NCBI GenBank assembly: GCA_900617975.1
Contig: UZAE01012055.1
Span: 1 to 64,000, forward strand
DNA from: Rodentolepis nana
Lineage: Eukaryota > Platyhelminthes > Cestoda > Cyclophyllidea > Hymenolepididae
Reading direction: 5' to 3'
Length of the DNA stretch: 64,000 nucleotides
The notes below the pieces were generated by a model that had not been told where the DNA came from, made no database searches, and saw nothing but the letters and a program-made list of their open reading frames with translations. Made by a program: the position numbers and the translations under genes. Positions 37,249 to 52,000 of this stretch are shown piece after piece; the first letter of the stretch is position 1, and every line of letters begins with the position of its first letter.

Positions 37249-40200
37249 TTCTAACCATTAATTACTGTTCTATTTAGTTTAATACTGATTCATATGTTTT
37301 AATAAGTTTATAAGGCATAATTTATTAACCTTTTAATGGGACGCATTGTTTTAATTCATGTAGTAAAACAACTTTTTTGAAGTTTTATGAAACTATTTGA
37401 GTTTTATTCAAGTAGCCTTAAAAGGAAAAGTATGACAATAATATAGACGCAATCGGAAGTTCACTTAAACGTATGCAATTAAAAAATATTGACAAAAATT
37501 CTCAAACCTGGAAATCCAGAATTTGGTGCAGTTCCCATTCCATCATCTAAGAGAGTTAAAATTTTTCGAATGATATGAAAAATCATTAACGAAGTCGAAT
37601 GGTGCAGTAATTAAAATTTGCAGACGGTTTTCATTATTATTTTTTTTATTTTTTTTTCTAATATTTAAGAGAACGCAATATTTAAATAGATGTGATAAGA
37701 ACAATCTGGATACTAAGTTATTTAGTGACTAGGTAATTTCTAAATAAATGCTTCTTCCTTTAACTTACTGAAGGTATTTTGGAAAATATCAAAATCGAGC
37801 AATTAAGTCATTTAAAATATCACATAAAGGATGCTTTCAAATCTTTATGAATAAACCCACGATAAAAAGGTGGAATTTACTTCAGTTCGATATTACCGAT
37901 TTAACTTTCATTCACTTTACAGTAATCGTCCACAAACAAGTTCAATTCTTTTACTATAACCACCCAGATTTTCGCGCCAACGAAGTATAATTTCTAATAT
38001 ATACTGAAGTTTCAAAAGCCGGAAGATTTACTTAAAATGATTTTCATTGATTTACAAGAGACATGGGAAGATTTTATTCAATTTTTCAATATTTCACGTA
38101 TTTTTCATTACCACTCTCTTTATTATTAAAAGTGCTTGATTGTAATATTTACAATTGCCGAATGTTAGGTCACTTAAAACGAAACTTTGACCAAGTCACA
38201 TTAAAGGAAGGAAGAGACATAATAAAATAGGTGGAAAAAATGGGGAGACAGAAATGTTTTCGGGCATCACAGCTTAGCGATGCAACCCGATAAAGCTTAT
38301 ATTCGATTTATCACAACTCCGCTTCAAACTCGAGAAGATGTTACTGCGTTTTTTTATTATAGTTAATTTTAATCCAAAAATATAATTTTTTATAGATTTG
38401 AAACACTATTCTTAAGCATTACGTATAATCTATGCGATATTCAAGTATTAATAACAAATCGAAATAATGGTCTTCTTTTAATAATTTTAAAACAATGAAC
38501 CCAGATATTTATTGGCTGAATTTTATTTAGCCATTTAATGCTGTTCAGCTTAAATTATAAACTAAAGATTGTATATAAAGGATAGGTAGGATCAATGATC
38601 TTTGTCGAACAAATAAAAGATAAAAGAGGGATTAATTTAAAATAGGTTAAAATCAGGTTATTAATAGCACATGAACAAGATAGTTGATTTGTCTGCCAGA
38701 AACATGTCATAATTAAATCTCAGCTTTTGTTAATCGCGATATTACTAGAAGGTACCAACTAAGTTAATATTTTATTATAAGAACTTCATTTGATTTTAAC
38801 CCGCAATACTTATTAAATACAGCATGAAATGGAAGAAGTGGCCTACTGATAATGCATTGCAAAAGAACTGTAATTACATTGAGAATGAAGATTTTTCATT
38901 TAAGTTTATCCTTCTATAATTATTTAAATAATGTTAATGTTCCATTCGTATTAGTCAAAAAAGCGAAATTCATTATGCGTCCCCAAAAAATGAGGCATTC
39001 AATTTATTCATACCTGAAATACATACCAAAATATCATAGGTTAACACATGATATTTGTTTAGTTTGACGGATGAAAATTATTCGAGAGTACCAAAGAGAC
39101 TTTGCAGATGGAAACGAAACGTTTCACAATTGTTTTAAGGTTATTAGAAATTTGCAATTTTTAACTCCGAGAAGTTCTCTGAAAAATAGCATGTAAACTC
39201 GGTTAAATTACTTCTCAACGTAAAGCAACACGGAAAGATTAGATATTGGTAATTACTACTTTATAGACAACTTAATGATGATACTTGTATTAAAGTTTTA
39301 TGGTCATTAACTCTGCGGTAATTGGGTGATAAAATTCCAGGGGGTGTTTTTTGGTTAGCCAGGCAAACAAATGGACTTGAGGTGATTAAATGTGAATTGG
39401 AAGTGGTGAATTGGGAATCAAATCAGATAAAGGTTATTAATTGGTTTGAACTTTCTCTCACACCTTTATTCAGATGCGTAGACGATGTGACTCACCACAA
39501 AATGCATAAATCAGAGCAAATAACAATTATGTGCCTCTGGGAAGTTAATATACAAGTTGATAAGCCAGTAGGATACTACTTTTGTGGGGTTAGTTTGATT
39601 TTAATGAAACACAACTGTTTATAAAGGTGTGGCATTGACTGTTGACAGTATTTGAATGAAATTATTGACTAGTATGTGTTTATTTAAGCCTCGAAATTTA
39701 TAACACCACTGAGCCATAGCATGGGGTACAGATGTATGCTTCAATGAATTCTAAGGGGGAATACAAGTGACAGAATATGTGATATTTAACATGAAAATTC
39801 AGGTGAAGTCAATCTTAATAAATGTTAAAGAGGCTACGAAACTAGCAGGAGTTATCCCACTATCAAAGCACATATGTTTAAGTCAGATAAGTAGAAACGA
39901 GATCCAAATGATTTGGTATTCGAAGTGCCGTGATTATAAAACATTAATTTTAAGACTTTACTGAAAGCGGATAAAAATGCAAATAATCAAATTTCTTGAG
40001 ATCTGGTAACAAGGAAGCTCTCCATTTTCTTTTCTTTTATTCTTTTTTCGACATTATTTTCTCAAAACTGGTTAATTTTCACCCATAATGAAATTTATGG
40101 TTTTAATTTTTACATTTTCCATATTTTAAAGAATTTATCTTTGAACTAGTAATTATTATCCAATTATGCGTCGAATCGAAATTGCTGACATAGTCCATTA

Positions 40201-40548
40201 TGAAAAATTGCCCAGGCAGAAACATTTAGATAATTGGATAGAGGAATAATCTTCAAATGTCATCAACAAAAACATAATAAATAAGTAAATCATTCTGTAG
40301 ATTTTAGAAAAGCAATGAAATTGTTAATTAATAATGCAATTGTCATCAACATTTGTTAACTTGGAATGATACGATAATATTATTTCACCAAACAATTACT
40401 GCAAAAGAAGCTTTTAATAAGTTTGGTACAAAATCTTTTGCTATGATTTCAATTAGCGGATATTCTTTCCATAATCTCTTAATAATTAAAGAAAATAATA
40501 GGAAAGAATTGTTATATAGTTCAGCACATAACAGAGAGTATGCAAAAA

Positions 40549-40552
<4 letters not shown>

Positions 40553-40586
<34 letters not shown>
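40553..40586. repeat. (TA)n microsatellite
   Basis: About 17 TA units; no other function seen. Confidence 0.9.
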
Positions 40587-40589
<3 letters not shown>

Positions 40590-40875
40590 GACTAATGTAC
40601 TAAATTTGCACAATTTTTAGTTCATTCAGTTTCATTTATAATAAATTTTGATTACAAACTTTATTAAAATAGCGATAATCTTAATGAGGGACATATTGAA
40701 TCACTTAAAGGACGAATTATCTAATCTCACCTTTGCATTTCTTCGAAGGACACAACTCGACACATTTCTATTTCAATGATTGACACCTTACATATTTACA
40801 ATCAGAGACAAGAGTAACAAATTGGCGATGAGTCATCATTAAGTGATAGAGGGAACTAAATTCAATCGGGAAAGG

Positions 40876-40925
40876 ATTTCTGATTCCATTGCACCGATTT
40901 TTCGTGCCATAAAGGAATCAGAAAT
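40876..40925. repeat. 12-bp perfect inverted repeat with inner stem
   Basis: ATTTCTGATTCC (40876-40887) pairs with GGAATCAGAAAT (40914-40925). An inner GCAC/GTGC (40891-40894 and 40904-40907) can extend the hairpin. Confidence 0.7.
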
Positions 40926-43900
40926 TGACATTTAAAGGTGATCGGTGATGGAAAAAGTAGCGGCGGTGGTGCTATTTACACTAGTTCCGCGAGGGGAGGT
41001 ATAAAGAAAGGTGGTTGAGAGGAAATGGTTTGAGAGAAAAAATGGGAGAGTGATTAATGGCACCCATTCTCTTCTACTACTGTTCCGCAGTAGAAACGAG
41101 GGTGTTATAAGCTTTATCTATAACTATCATGAAAGCCAATATATGTCTGTTAGCGTGATGTGTGAGGTGAAATGGGAGAGTAGAGGGCATACTACCCTTC
41201 AAAGTACACACTTAATTTTATTCAAAACTCTCACTAACTGCGTGATCATAGGGAGTATATTAAAAGTTGGTAGTCAAGATATTTTTAATTATTAGTTAGC
41301 TAATTACTCTTAAATTTCAGGAATTCTAGATTATGCCTAAGAGGAGTTGAGATAGTAGCAGTGCAATTCAACGAAGCAGAGGTAAGAATTTTATGAAGAT
41401 AATCTTCGGCAACAAACATTGTTAGTTAGAGTTGTAAAAACAACAAAATATTGCAAAAAAATACTATTTTCGCTTAAAATCTCCATGTACACTATCTAAT
41501 CAATTCACTACTCTGGCTTCTTGTATAAATTAATTGCAAACTCTATCCAGCTCTGTCTGAATTTGCCCCAGGGCTATAACAGTGCAGATAATTGATCCTA
41601 CAAATTGACATAAGTTATTCTCTTTCAAAGGCATATTCAACTACAATGCAATGCATATGAAAGAACCCAAGTCTTAAGAATCTTAAAGGCCATCAGGCGT
41701 AGGTCACAATAGGAGGCATACTGCAAACTTATTTTCAAAATTGGAGCCTCCAGTTTCCTTACTTTGCTATTCAAATATTGTCTTTGATATAATATTTAAT
41801 GCAATTTATTTGACAAGCAAATTTAATCAAGTCATCGTTTTTAAGCAAAATATAATATCACCTGTTTGTCTTAGATGTATTGATTTTAAGAGTCAGGTCA
41901 AAGTTGTTCTTTTTAGAAAAGGAAATTTTATTACAATTCATACCACCAACTTCCCTACTGGGTGATGCGAATTAATTTAACTATCACGTTAATTCCCGGG
42001 TTTAATTATAACTGCGTAGAATTGAAATGAATTAAAGGAAGTCGACAAAAATGGAAATTTTTTCCTATACAGTGAGTTGATTTGGGAAACAATTAAAAAC
42101 GTCCAGAACTTGACACGATTAAAACTGTTGAAACATTTAAGCTAAAACAAATGTCTGCATACAACTGTTCAATATATAGTTATTATTAAAACTTTTCTGA
42201 TCTTTTGCCGAAATATTTCGTAATACTCGAATATGGCTCTCCTTAGCCATTTTCAATAAAATTTAAACATTTCTGAATAATCTGTTTGCTATTAATACCA
42301 ATAATCCACTTCGTTATAGTCTTAAAAAAGTACATGGAAGCGTTCTGGGACATTTATACTTGCAATAAATACTTCTCATGAACTGTTTTCCAAAGATCTG
42401 AGCATAAAAGGAATGACAGCTATAAATTCCGGAATTATTTTGCGCTTAAATGAAGAACGAATGAAATGTTGTTGCTGTCAGTTAGAAATTTGAAGATAAG
42501 CCATTGAGATAGTATGACTGATCGCTGTCGTTATTTAAGTAATTCATTGGCAAACTTTCACACACTCAAGATTAAAACTTGCAATTTGATAGGTCGAAAA
42601 TACTTTGGTTTCCAGAACAAAGCTACATCAGATCACTTTTGATTGCCTAACTCCAAACCCTCCTTCTATGTTCCAGCTCTCCCCTTCTCTTACTAAACGA
42701 ATTTATTTCCCCAGGCAAATAATGATAGATTAAAATCATAGCTATCAGTTATTTGACAGCTAATTCAACTACTCCCCCCCCATTCAACAAAAAATTATAA
42801 TGAGCAAAAGTACCTACAATGCTCATATATTTTTATAGAAATCGTAAATTTTTGTGTGTAAAAGAATCGTGAGTAAATGAGATGCAACGTTAGATTTAGA
42901 ATTTCTGCTCTAAATTGTCAGATTGTCATAAGGAGCTCCAACTATGAGGAATGTTGGTGTTCATGAAATGAATTGTCTTCAATCCGAGGTCATTTTATCA
43001 TTCAAGTAATATATTAAAGGTAAAACCTAGAAAAAATTTAAATACAAATCGGTAGTTCTCCTTTAATCTTTAAAAAGAAATCTTCGAATTCCAAGTTGAA
43101 CAAATGCCTCGCTAGTGCAAAATGCAGAAAGCTTCAGTTGAATAATAGCATGACAAATATAGGATTTTGTATTTGTACTTTTTCAAAATAATCAACATTG
43201 ATTAATCTCTTAAGTTGGAGGGCACTTTTGCCTAAAGAAAAACTAAACATGCAGCATAAAGGCGCAAGATTTACGGTGAAATCTAAATAGCGGGTACATA
43301 CTTAAGAACCGGATAAATAAGACGCCGATCTTCTGACAGTCTCAATTCGATTTGAAAAACGTGTAACCAACTTCGGTTATTCTGACTAGTGTCCTCTAAT
43401 CAGATCTCCTTGTTTAATTACTGATTCTCAACAATTATTTTACACCAAGATTGAGTCATTGTGATAATAGTTCAATCCCCAGCACGAATACTAATGGAAA
43501 TAGCCTAATTCGAAACATTTTTGAGAATTTCGTTAATTTCCCCACATTTGATCATTCTCTCAAGTACACTTAACCATATTCCATCATTTGGTCCATATTT
43601 CAATCGGAACGTTCACGGAATGTGGCTATTACTCAGGGCAATGCACAAATATATATTCAGTAGATTAAGAGAAAGTCAATTCATTGCAAAAGGGGAAGGG
43701 TTTGAAAAATATGAGTGAAAGTATCATCATTTTACCCCTAGATTGCGATAAATGTTTATCTCAAATGTTCGGTGCCTATTGATTCGTACTAATTACTCAA
43801 GAAGGAAATTCTTGTCACTTCAAGCTATCTGTTCCTTATATAGATGAGCAATTGACTTGTTCTCACAGGGTATCCTGCACCTTTGAGTCATAAAGCAAGG

Positions 43901-46071
43901 AAGATAAGTTGCAAACTTTGAGGTGACAAGGCCTCATGAGCCGTTTTGTGATCAAACGCACAGCCATTTTATTTTACAAAATTCTTATAAACGCGCCTGA
44001 AATAGTGATCAACTTGCACTCTCACAAATCCGTGCATAACCAGAAATGTGAGTAGCCAACTGCTTAAATCACTTATGATCAGCAAAAAGGCGATAAAATG
44101 TGTTCATTTTAAAAAAAGCTGACCAAATTACTTTTTCTCCAAAATTACCAATTTTTATGCTCTTTTGAAGCTCAGTTTTATTGAAACGGAAATTTATTTT
44201 ACGCTTTACGAAAATTATGATTGCTATTCTATGTGAAAACAGAATCCTTTCTGTCGTATTTTATTCCTCTATTCCTTTTGTAATTTTTATTGTCGAAAAT
44301 ATGCATTTATGAGGTAGGTATTTTACACCACCGTATTGTTGGTTAACAACTTAAAAACAACACGCCCTGACCACATGCTTGCTTGACAAAAGAACTAATT
44401 CCCAGAAAGGACAAATTATTGTCATCACGTGTTCTTCAAAGACAGTTGGTACAGCGGTACCTACTTGTTGCTTTAAGCAGCTAATATTGTAAGTTTCCTA
44501 CTTCTGGATTTTTTGATATATAAACCTAGTAAATACGGTTTCAAATATCGCTTCATAGCTCGAAAATTTACCGGAGGGAGACGCCCTACCTCACACTCAA
44601 TAAAACGTGCCGGATTTCCGTTTATTATGTTTGTGAAATGCGAGATCAAAAGTATGTGCACGTAACAACAAAGCCCTTTGCTACCAATAATCGATACTTC
44701 ATATATTTTGCCCTTTATAGACTCAAAAGCAAGGTTGCAATCTGATGAAATCTTCTCAAACTATCTTAAAAATATGCGGCATTAATCGGCATCGGAGTTA
44801 AGTAAGAAGTCTTAATTTTTAAAATATAATTCCCTTAAAATAAGGACTAAGAATTCCCAATTGAAATCATAGCTTTGCAGGACATATCGCCTTAAGGCCG
44901 CCTGTTCACCAGGCAACTTATTTATAGAAAATATTTAAAAGCAGATGAATTCCTTTTCCTCAATAATAATTATTTTTTACAAACTATTAACCAAATTAGT
45001 CTGAACTTAGATAAAGCTTTATTATACAAGAGATTCATTAAGTTCTTAAAGTAGGAAATTATTTTATGCATAATGGAGCTGAAGGAACGTGACTGTTGCT
45101 AGTCTTGAAGCTTCAAAACGACTTTGTTTTCCTACCCTAATCACCTATAGCATCATTTTTGGCATAACATATAATTTAGCCTAATGCTATTTTATCTATT
45201 AAATTACTTAAACCCAAGCATGAAATGCCGTCGACTCTGATAGTAATAGAGTCCAATTTATACGTGAAAAATGTGAAGGCATTTCTGGTAAAATTAGCAT
45301 TTTATACGTAATTCGGCAAGAAATGAAGTCTCATCTTGATTGCAAAACTTGTTGGCACTAGAAGCTGTTGGTATAAAGCAAACATTGAAGATGTTGTCAG
45401 TCAAATAATACGCGCCGAATATAAGAATAAAATAACCGTTCGATAAGAATCCACTTCACTTATTTAAAAATAAGATGATTAAATCGGAAATACTGCATTT
45501 AAATGATTTTTTGTTACAAATGCACTCATTTAAGTTTCAACAAATGACTTGTTGTCACGCATCGGAATATCTCTAAACCCACTTCAGTCATTTAAGGCGA
45601 TATTTGTCAAATATGAATGTTAAAGCCTGTTATATATCAATTGCTAATCGGATAATTAAATCTGAATCGATTCCTTTATTGCGTTTTCAGTAAAAGTTGG
45701 ATCTCATCTTCATCTTGGTCTATCTCATTGAATAAAATATTCCATAAATAACTAATGGAGTTTACGACTTTGGCAATAGTACATTGTAAAAATGGTAAAA
45801 ATAAGCAGCCTTGAGTTTCAGTTCCAAGGGAAGTTGTCAAGGCAGAAAGCAAAGAAGCTCTCATGGCACGTTGGTCCTTATGCGCCTGCACATGGATGAT
45901 GACGCATTGTAATGCATAGAAGGATTGGGTGAAATGGAGATAGATGAATATATGACTCAACACAACGCATGGTGAAAACGCAGTTCGCCTTGGTGAAATC
46001 ATCTACTACGTGGGCGTCCGAGTTTGTGGACGCGGTTAGTGGGCGTATTTGCTGCTTCGCAGCATAGAAGT

Positions 46072-46080
46072 GGGGGGGGG
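46072..46080. repeat. Poly-G run (9)
   Basis: Nine G within a GC-richer patch (45.9-46.2 kb). Confidence 0.85.
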
Positions 46081-49000
46081 TGTATTTTGTGTAGCCCCCT
46101 CCACTCTCCCCTTCCTGCATGATTCACCCACGCAGGCCTCGATTGACTTACTTTTAGCCACCTGTTTCTACACCGCGGCGTCTTGCATTTACTTACCCAT
46201 TTTACGCCATTGTATAGACCATTAAATGATGTCATGACAATGCTCTGGTACTATCGGGTTTTAAAACCCCTTTAGGGTCTAAAAATAATTTAGAGAAATA
46301 TTGCTAGTGGGAAGAAGAATGTCATTGATTCCCTCATTTCTGCACGAATAAATTTAATCTTACACTGCTTGGGTCTCCTAAATCCATTTCCGAAAGTTAT
46401 TTATCTCAGCTTACGAATTGACAAGATCTAGACTACAGAATCCCACTCTATGCATTTCATTTTTCTAGTGTTTGTATGTTGAGTCGAGATTTTTGCCAGT
46501 AAATGGTTCGTGAGGATAGGCAACTAAAAGGGTCAATCCTTGAGCCTTTCGAATTTTTTTCTGCATAATATTTTATGTATTATTTTTAGAGTGTTTAACA
46601 TTTATAATATTTGGAGAAAAAATTCGCATTTCTACGCTATTTAATGCTCAGCAGCAATGGGCTATTTGTGGGAAAAAAAGGATCTCGTGTGATTCAAGGA
46701 TTACTAATACACCCTTTTAGGTTAGCTGAAAAGAAATCAAGCGCACCTTGAATTCTTACAAAACCTTCGTGAAGATTATTAAGGAGTCTGGTCTGAATGA
46801 TGGAAACTGAAACATTTATAAAGACCTGATAGGGAAATAAATTAACCGGATAGTGCTTTGAAAAAGTGTCATTCAATAAACAGTGTTTACTTTCTGGGCC
46901 AATAGGCAGATATTTCAAACCTGAATCACTAAATATATAAAAGCTGGGTTATTTTTAACAAATCTGGGGGTGGAGGTGGGGGGTGAGGCAGAGGAGAGTG
47001 ATGGGAAACTGATATATTATTGATTGTTTTAACAAGCGTACAAAGATACTAATCTGGTCGACAATTTTAAGAGGAATCAAGTGGGGGATATCCGGACAGT
47101 GATATTAAATAGTTATAGATAGGGGAAATTAAATTTAACTGAACTAGCCGGACACAACTTTGTACAAAATGAGAAAAATTAAAGGGGAAGGTATTACAAT
47201 GAATAAGTAGGCAATGTGTTTGTTTATCCTTATAATCTGATTTCCTTTAATTAGATGTAGTAGTCAATATAATTTTCTCACTATAAGAATTTAAAAAACC
47301 CCCCAGGAAGCTCCAAAAACCGCAAACACTCTCGCAGATACAGTGGGAGGGGGATTACTCTAGGGTAATCGATGCAGAACAATTAGAGTCCATCGAAGAC
47401 GCTAAACCACCAAAACACGATCTGGAGCTTAAATACTAGAAATCACTTGTGAGTGCATTCTAGTAAATTAATTTGGCCCACAGAAAATAAAAATATGGTA
47501 TTGAATCAATTAAATTCTCAGATTAATGAGAGAATTCAGAGCCTTTAATGCTGAAGAAACAGCTCCACCGAATGAAAATGTACCGTTTTCTTCACATAAA
47601 CCAAGGAATGAATTGCATAATTTAGTTAAAGATAATTTGAACATTACACCTTAACGCGAAAGAGGATAAAATAACTGAAACGAGCATACGAAATCTAAAA
47701 AAGTTTGCATAGAAGCTTTAATTAAATCTACCCAAACTGATAGCTTTCAGTCAACCTATGTGGCCCTAATCTTCGATTAAAATGGCAAACTTTTCTAATA
47801 ATCAAAAAAAGGTTTCGTTTAAAACTGAATGAGAAAATTTTTTACTCATTAACAAGTTTTAAGTTGATTTTTTAGAAAATTGGAAATAAGTGAATGAATG
47901 CAACTTGTTTATTGCGTTTAATTGATATTCTTTTAAAAACTAGTTCTCAGTCAATTTAAATTATTTAATATTTTTTGCACTGCCGGTTCCACTTAATTAG
48001 CGCAAAAATTTCAGTGAACAAATCTGTGTTTAAAGCGTTTTTTGTTAGTCCCACCTACCTACGCAAGGCTGTAAATATAAATGAAGCAACGGATTGTGTA
48101 CAACTTGTAAATTAAATTAGCAAGTTCGCATTGAAATCCCAGGGAAAATAGTGCTAATTGAGATGTGGAACAAATGTGACTATGCTTTCTATAAGAAATT
48201 AAACGATAAAATGCTTTTTGAATTCAATAAACAAGTGACATTTGACTTTCTGATTTCGCAAACTGTTTCTGCTTAAAGCTATTTCATCCTTAACCGCGTG
48301 ATATTACAATTTTAGGCGGTTAAAGTGTCGTTACCTGGCCGTATCGGAGATTCCTGTTATCGAACACCCTGTATGTGGGTCGGTTAAGTCTAGCTAACAT
48401 GTATAAAGAGTGATAGAATCGAATTTCTCACTGAGGAGACTCTATGATGTCGAATACGATTGTTGAAAAAATAACTTCCTAAATGGAATTATGTATTAAA
48501 ACATTATTAAAACTAAAGCATTCCGTCGCCTTATAATGGGTAATGAAAATGTAAGGAAAAAATTTTTATTTCTCCCATTAGTCGTTTTCACTGAAATCAA
48601 CAATTACGGTAGATTGTACGAATTATTCAGGTTTTCTCATATTATAAGTTATAAATGCGTTAGAACACTTAACAACTTCCGGGTGAGAGCGACCATTAGG
48701 TTTAAATGATTGTTAGAACTTGAATGTGCCAGGTTAATGGTTAAACAAATGAGCATTTGAGTCGAATTTTCCCACTTAAGGTTTGCAATCAAAACGTGCT
48801 GTCTTAATTATTAATATGGGTGGGTGGATTTTGTCATTAGTATGTCACCTAATCTATGTTAAGTTTAGACTTAATGAATTAATGTTATAGAACTATTTAT
48901 TGCAATTGTTATTCACCTTCTCCATTAAAACGAGCTCAAAAAGTTGAAATTCGAAAAAAAGATTAACTTTAATTTTGTGGACTTCTCTAATAGTAGTGAT

Positions 49001-52000
49001 TGCATCACTAAAGAACTCAGTAAGGGGATTGTTCAGACTGAAGTTCACTAAGGAAACGAATTTTCAATAGTTTATTAAACAAGATATGTGTGGAAAAATT
49101 GAATTGGGAAAACAAATCATTATTCTTATACCCCACTTGGGATCCAATTAAAGAAAATCTTTCTTTTGAACCTATTGTTAATCATTTCCCAAATCTATAA
49201 AATAGAGAGTATTATATCCGATTATCTAGTTGTTAGACAATGTCTCCAAGTAGTATTGCTACGACTTTTGGCAGAATCATACATTTCAGTGGAGTTCGAT
49301 AATTTTTGTAGACGTATCAGTACAATCATGAGCCAATATGATTGAATTCTGAATAACTAAATCGAACAAATAAAAATTATGCAAATTGTAAGCAGGCTGT
49401 CGTTAAAATGCAAATGTTAAATAATGAATTTCATCATGAGTACTGGATTTTTGGTTTTCACAAAAGGTTTCTTGGGATAGTAGATTTAAAAGAAAGCTTA
49501 TATTAATAAACCATGGGTTTAAAAGTTACAATTTTAGAGCAAAATAGTGATAATCATGTTTACTTTGAATGCCTACACTTCATTTCAAATAAAAGTGAAT
49601 TGACAACTGTATTAAAACTACAATCAAACTTTATCAGATTGCTCGCTTAATGGACTGCAAGTTTCAGTTCCAGCTTTCACTGCCAATTAACTGGTTCTTG
49701 TGCTCAGCAGCTGAAAGGAAGCCATAAAAGCTCTGCACGAAAGTCGTTTCGAGTGCACCATTACGCCTTCTAATATAGTCACGAAAGGACCCTAGTTGAA
49801 TGTGGTGTGGTTTATGAGGTGAAATATTAATTCATGGTTCAGAATATGATACTTAATTGAGCTGGTGAGTAGTAATTGAGCGAGATTTTATGCCACTTAA
49901 TTGTGGTATAAACAATTGCTGTTGATTGGCAATGGGTAGAAATGACACCTTTTTGATTAGATTTACAAAATGTCATTGGAGTATTTACATTAAATAGCAT
50001 GGGGGAGAAATTTTCCCAGTTTAGTTAAAAACTCCTGAAAGCGATTACTTTTCGACTGCAATTGAGCCAATACGCGTATATTATCCAAGCCCAAAATGTT
50101 CTGAAAATATAGTTATTATAGAATATTTTTGTTTCCCTTTGAGCGATTACAATACTTAAAACAAAGTAATTTTCAACAGTAAATATTACTTAATTGGACA
50201 CCAATTCATTATAGCCGTGTGATTGGTTAAATAGGCTTAAATATGAATTTGACATAGAAGTGAACACATTCTTACTATTACAAATTAAATAATTGAAGAT
50301 TGTGAGCTACTATATTTGAGACGGAAATAGGTTTAGTGCTCAAAAGTCATGAATTATTTATTCCAATGACCGAAACTTTCCCTATCGAAAGCTAAAATTA
50401 ATTAAAAATTATGAAACTGATTTTGTAGTTAAAAATAAATTGAATTTGGGCAAGAAAAAATAACTTGATACCATTTACCATTTTAGGAAAGAGTCTGTTT
50501 TTAATATTTACGTAAGACCATTAGTAGTTTATTTTTTCAAGAAAAAATGGATAAAACCAGTAAGAAAATGCAATTGTGTCAAATTTTAACCAAAATATTA
50601 ACGGGTGTAATTTTAAACCAAATGTGAAAACACAATTGGTAAATTACTTTTTTTTGATTTTATCATTGTAATAGCAAAAAACCGAAATACTTATGACTGT
50701 GTTGTCAAGCTGTGAAGTGCTCTAATATCAACTCTAATAAAGGAAGTATTAAAAATACCAAGGTAACATAAAACCATAAGCAAATGAATATGCAAACTTG
50801 ATCACGAGTTTGTAATTGCAGGAAGTTTTGCTGAGATTTTCTGTAATACATCATTCACCTACGCTTAGTTGCCAAAAATGGTAAAATGCATGCTTAACGG
50901 GTGTTGCGTTGTCTTATATCACAATAATATACCAATTTTGACACTTATATTTAAATATTGCTTCCAATTAAGTGCGTTATCAACAAGATTATTAGATTTA
51001 ATTTTATAAAGTGTTTGAAGATAAGGTCACGACTTGAGATATTTGACTGTGATTACATTAGTGGTATTACTTTATGCTTTAATTCTTTGTGAAGATTTTA
51101 ATAGATGAAATGCATTTTTGGTTTATTAGTGTCTTGGTTATAATTACCATGGATACTTATTCAACTCCAAAGTTTTGGGAAAGTGAAATTCAAGAGGGCT
51201 AATGTTGTCACCACCCGAAATATCGCTTCTATTATGATTATATTGCAGAGACTTCTGATAACAAACGTCTTAAAATATTTTCTAGAGGTCTTATGCCTTC
51301 TCTGGCCAACTTCCAAATATTATACGGCTGCGATATAATCTCATAAAATGTGATACCTGATATGATGCCTGAGTTGTAAGCGAAGAAGCGAAAATAAACT
51401 ACAAACTCCACTGCCTTAATGACAAAAATGACAAAGTGTCACTACCTTCAAATATATTCAGAATCATTTACCATGAGGAAAGATCATTATAGCACTTTCT
51501 GCTTCTGATTTCGTTAAAAATTCTGGCAAAGGCAGTTAATTCGCTTCTAGCTCATATTGGACAAAATTAAAATCACAAAAATCATGTCAAACCGGTTGTG
51601 TACAGAGTGGTATGAAGCGCGGTTTGGTGAAGATGGCACAGACAAAATCCCAAGCTCCCTAATTTGTCCCGGAAATCGTGAGCATGAAACTGTGTACCCT
51701 ACAAATTAGCCGGATTTGCTTTTTTTTCTTGCAAAAAAAACTTAAATTTATATTCTGTGACAAATTCAAGGCAAGTCTATTCTTGTAGTTCTCGGCAGTC
51801 TGCCAAGGTTCAAGTCTGCTGTTGACGCATGCACGAACTTCAAGGTTTTTGTCTGTCTGTGGAGCAAATAATACTTCATCAGTTAAGTCAGGCGCAAATT
51901 CTTGTCTTAGTAAAGCAAAATATGTGATACTTATCATGTCCACTATAAATTTTAGTAAACATCTATCGATTTTTTCATTCACTTTAGTGTTTCTAAGTGA

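Noticed and set aside
40353..40595. 80-codon plus-strand open frame ending in a run of alternating Tyr and Ile
   Set aside because: Its end is translated TA microsatellite and the rest is AT-rich with no recognisable motif.
31721..46184. Shared GC-rich 13-mer ACCGCGGCGTCTT at 31721-31733 and 46172-46184
   Set aside because: The flanks do not align, and a shared 13-mer in 64 kb is expected by chance.
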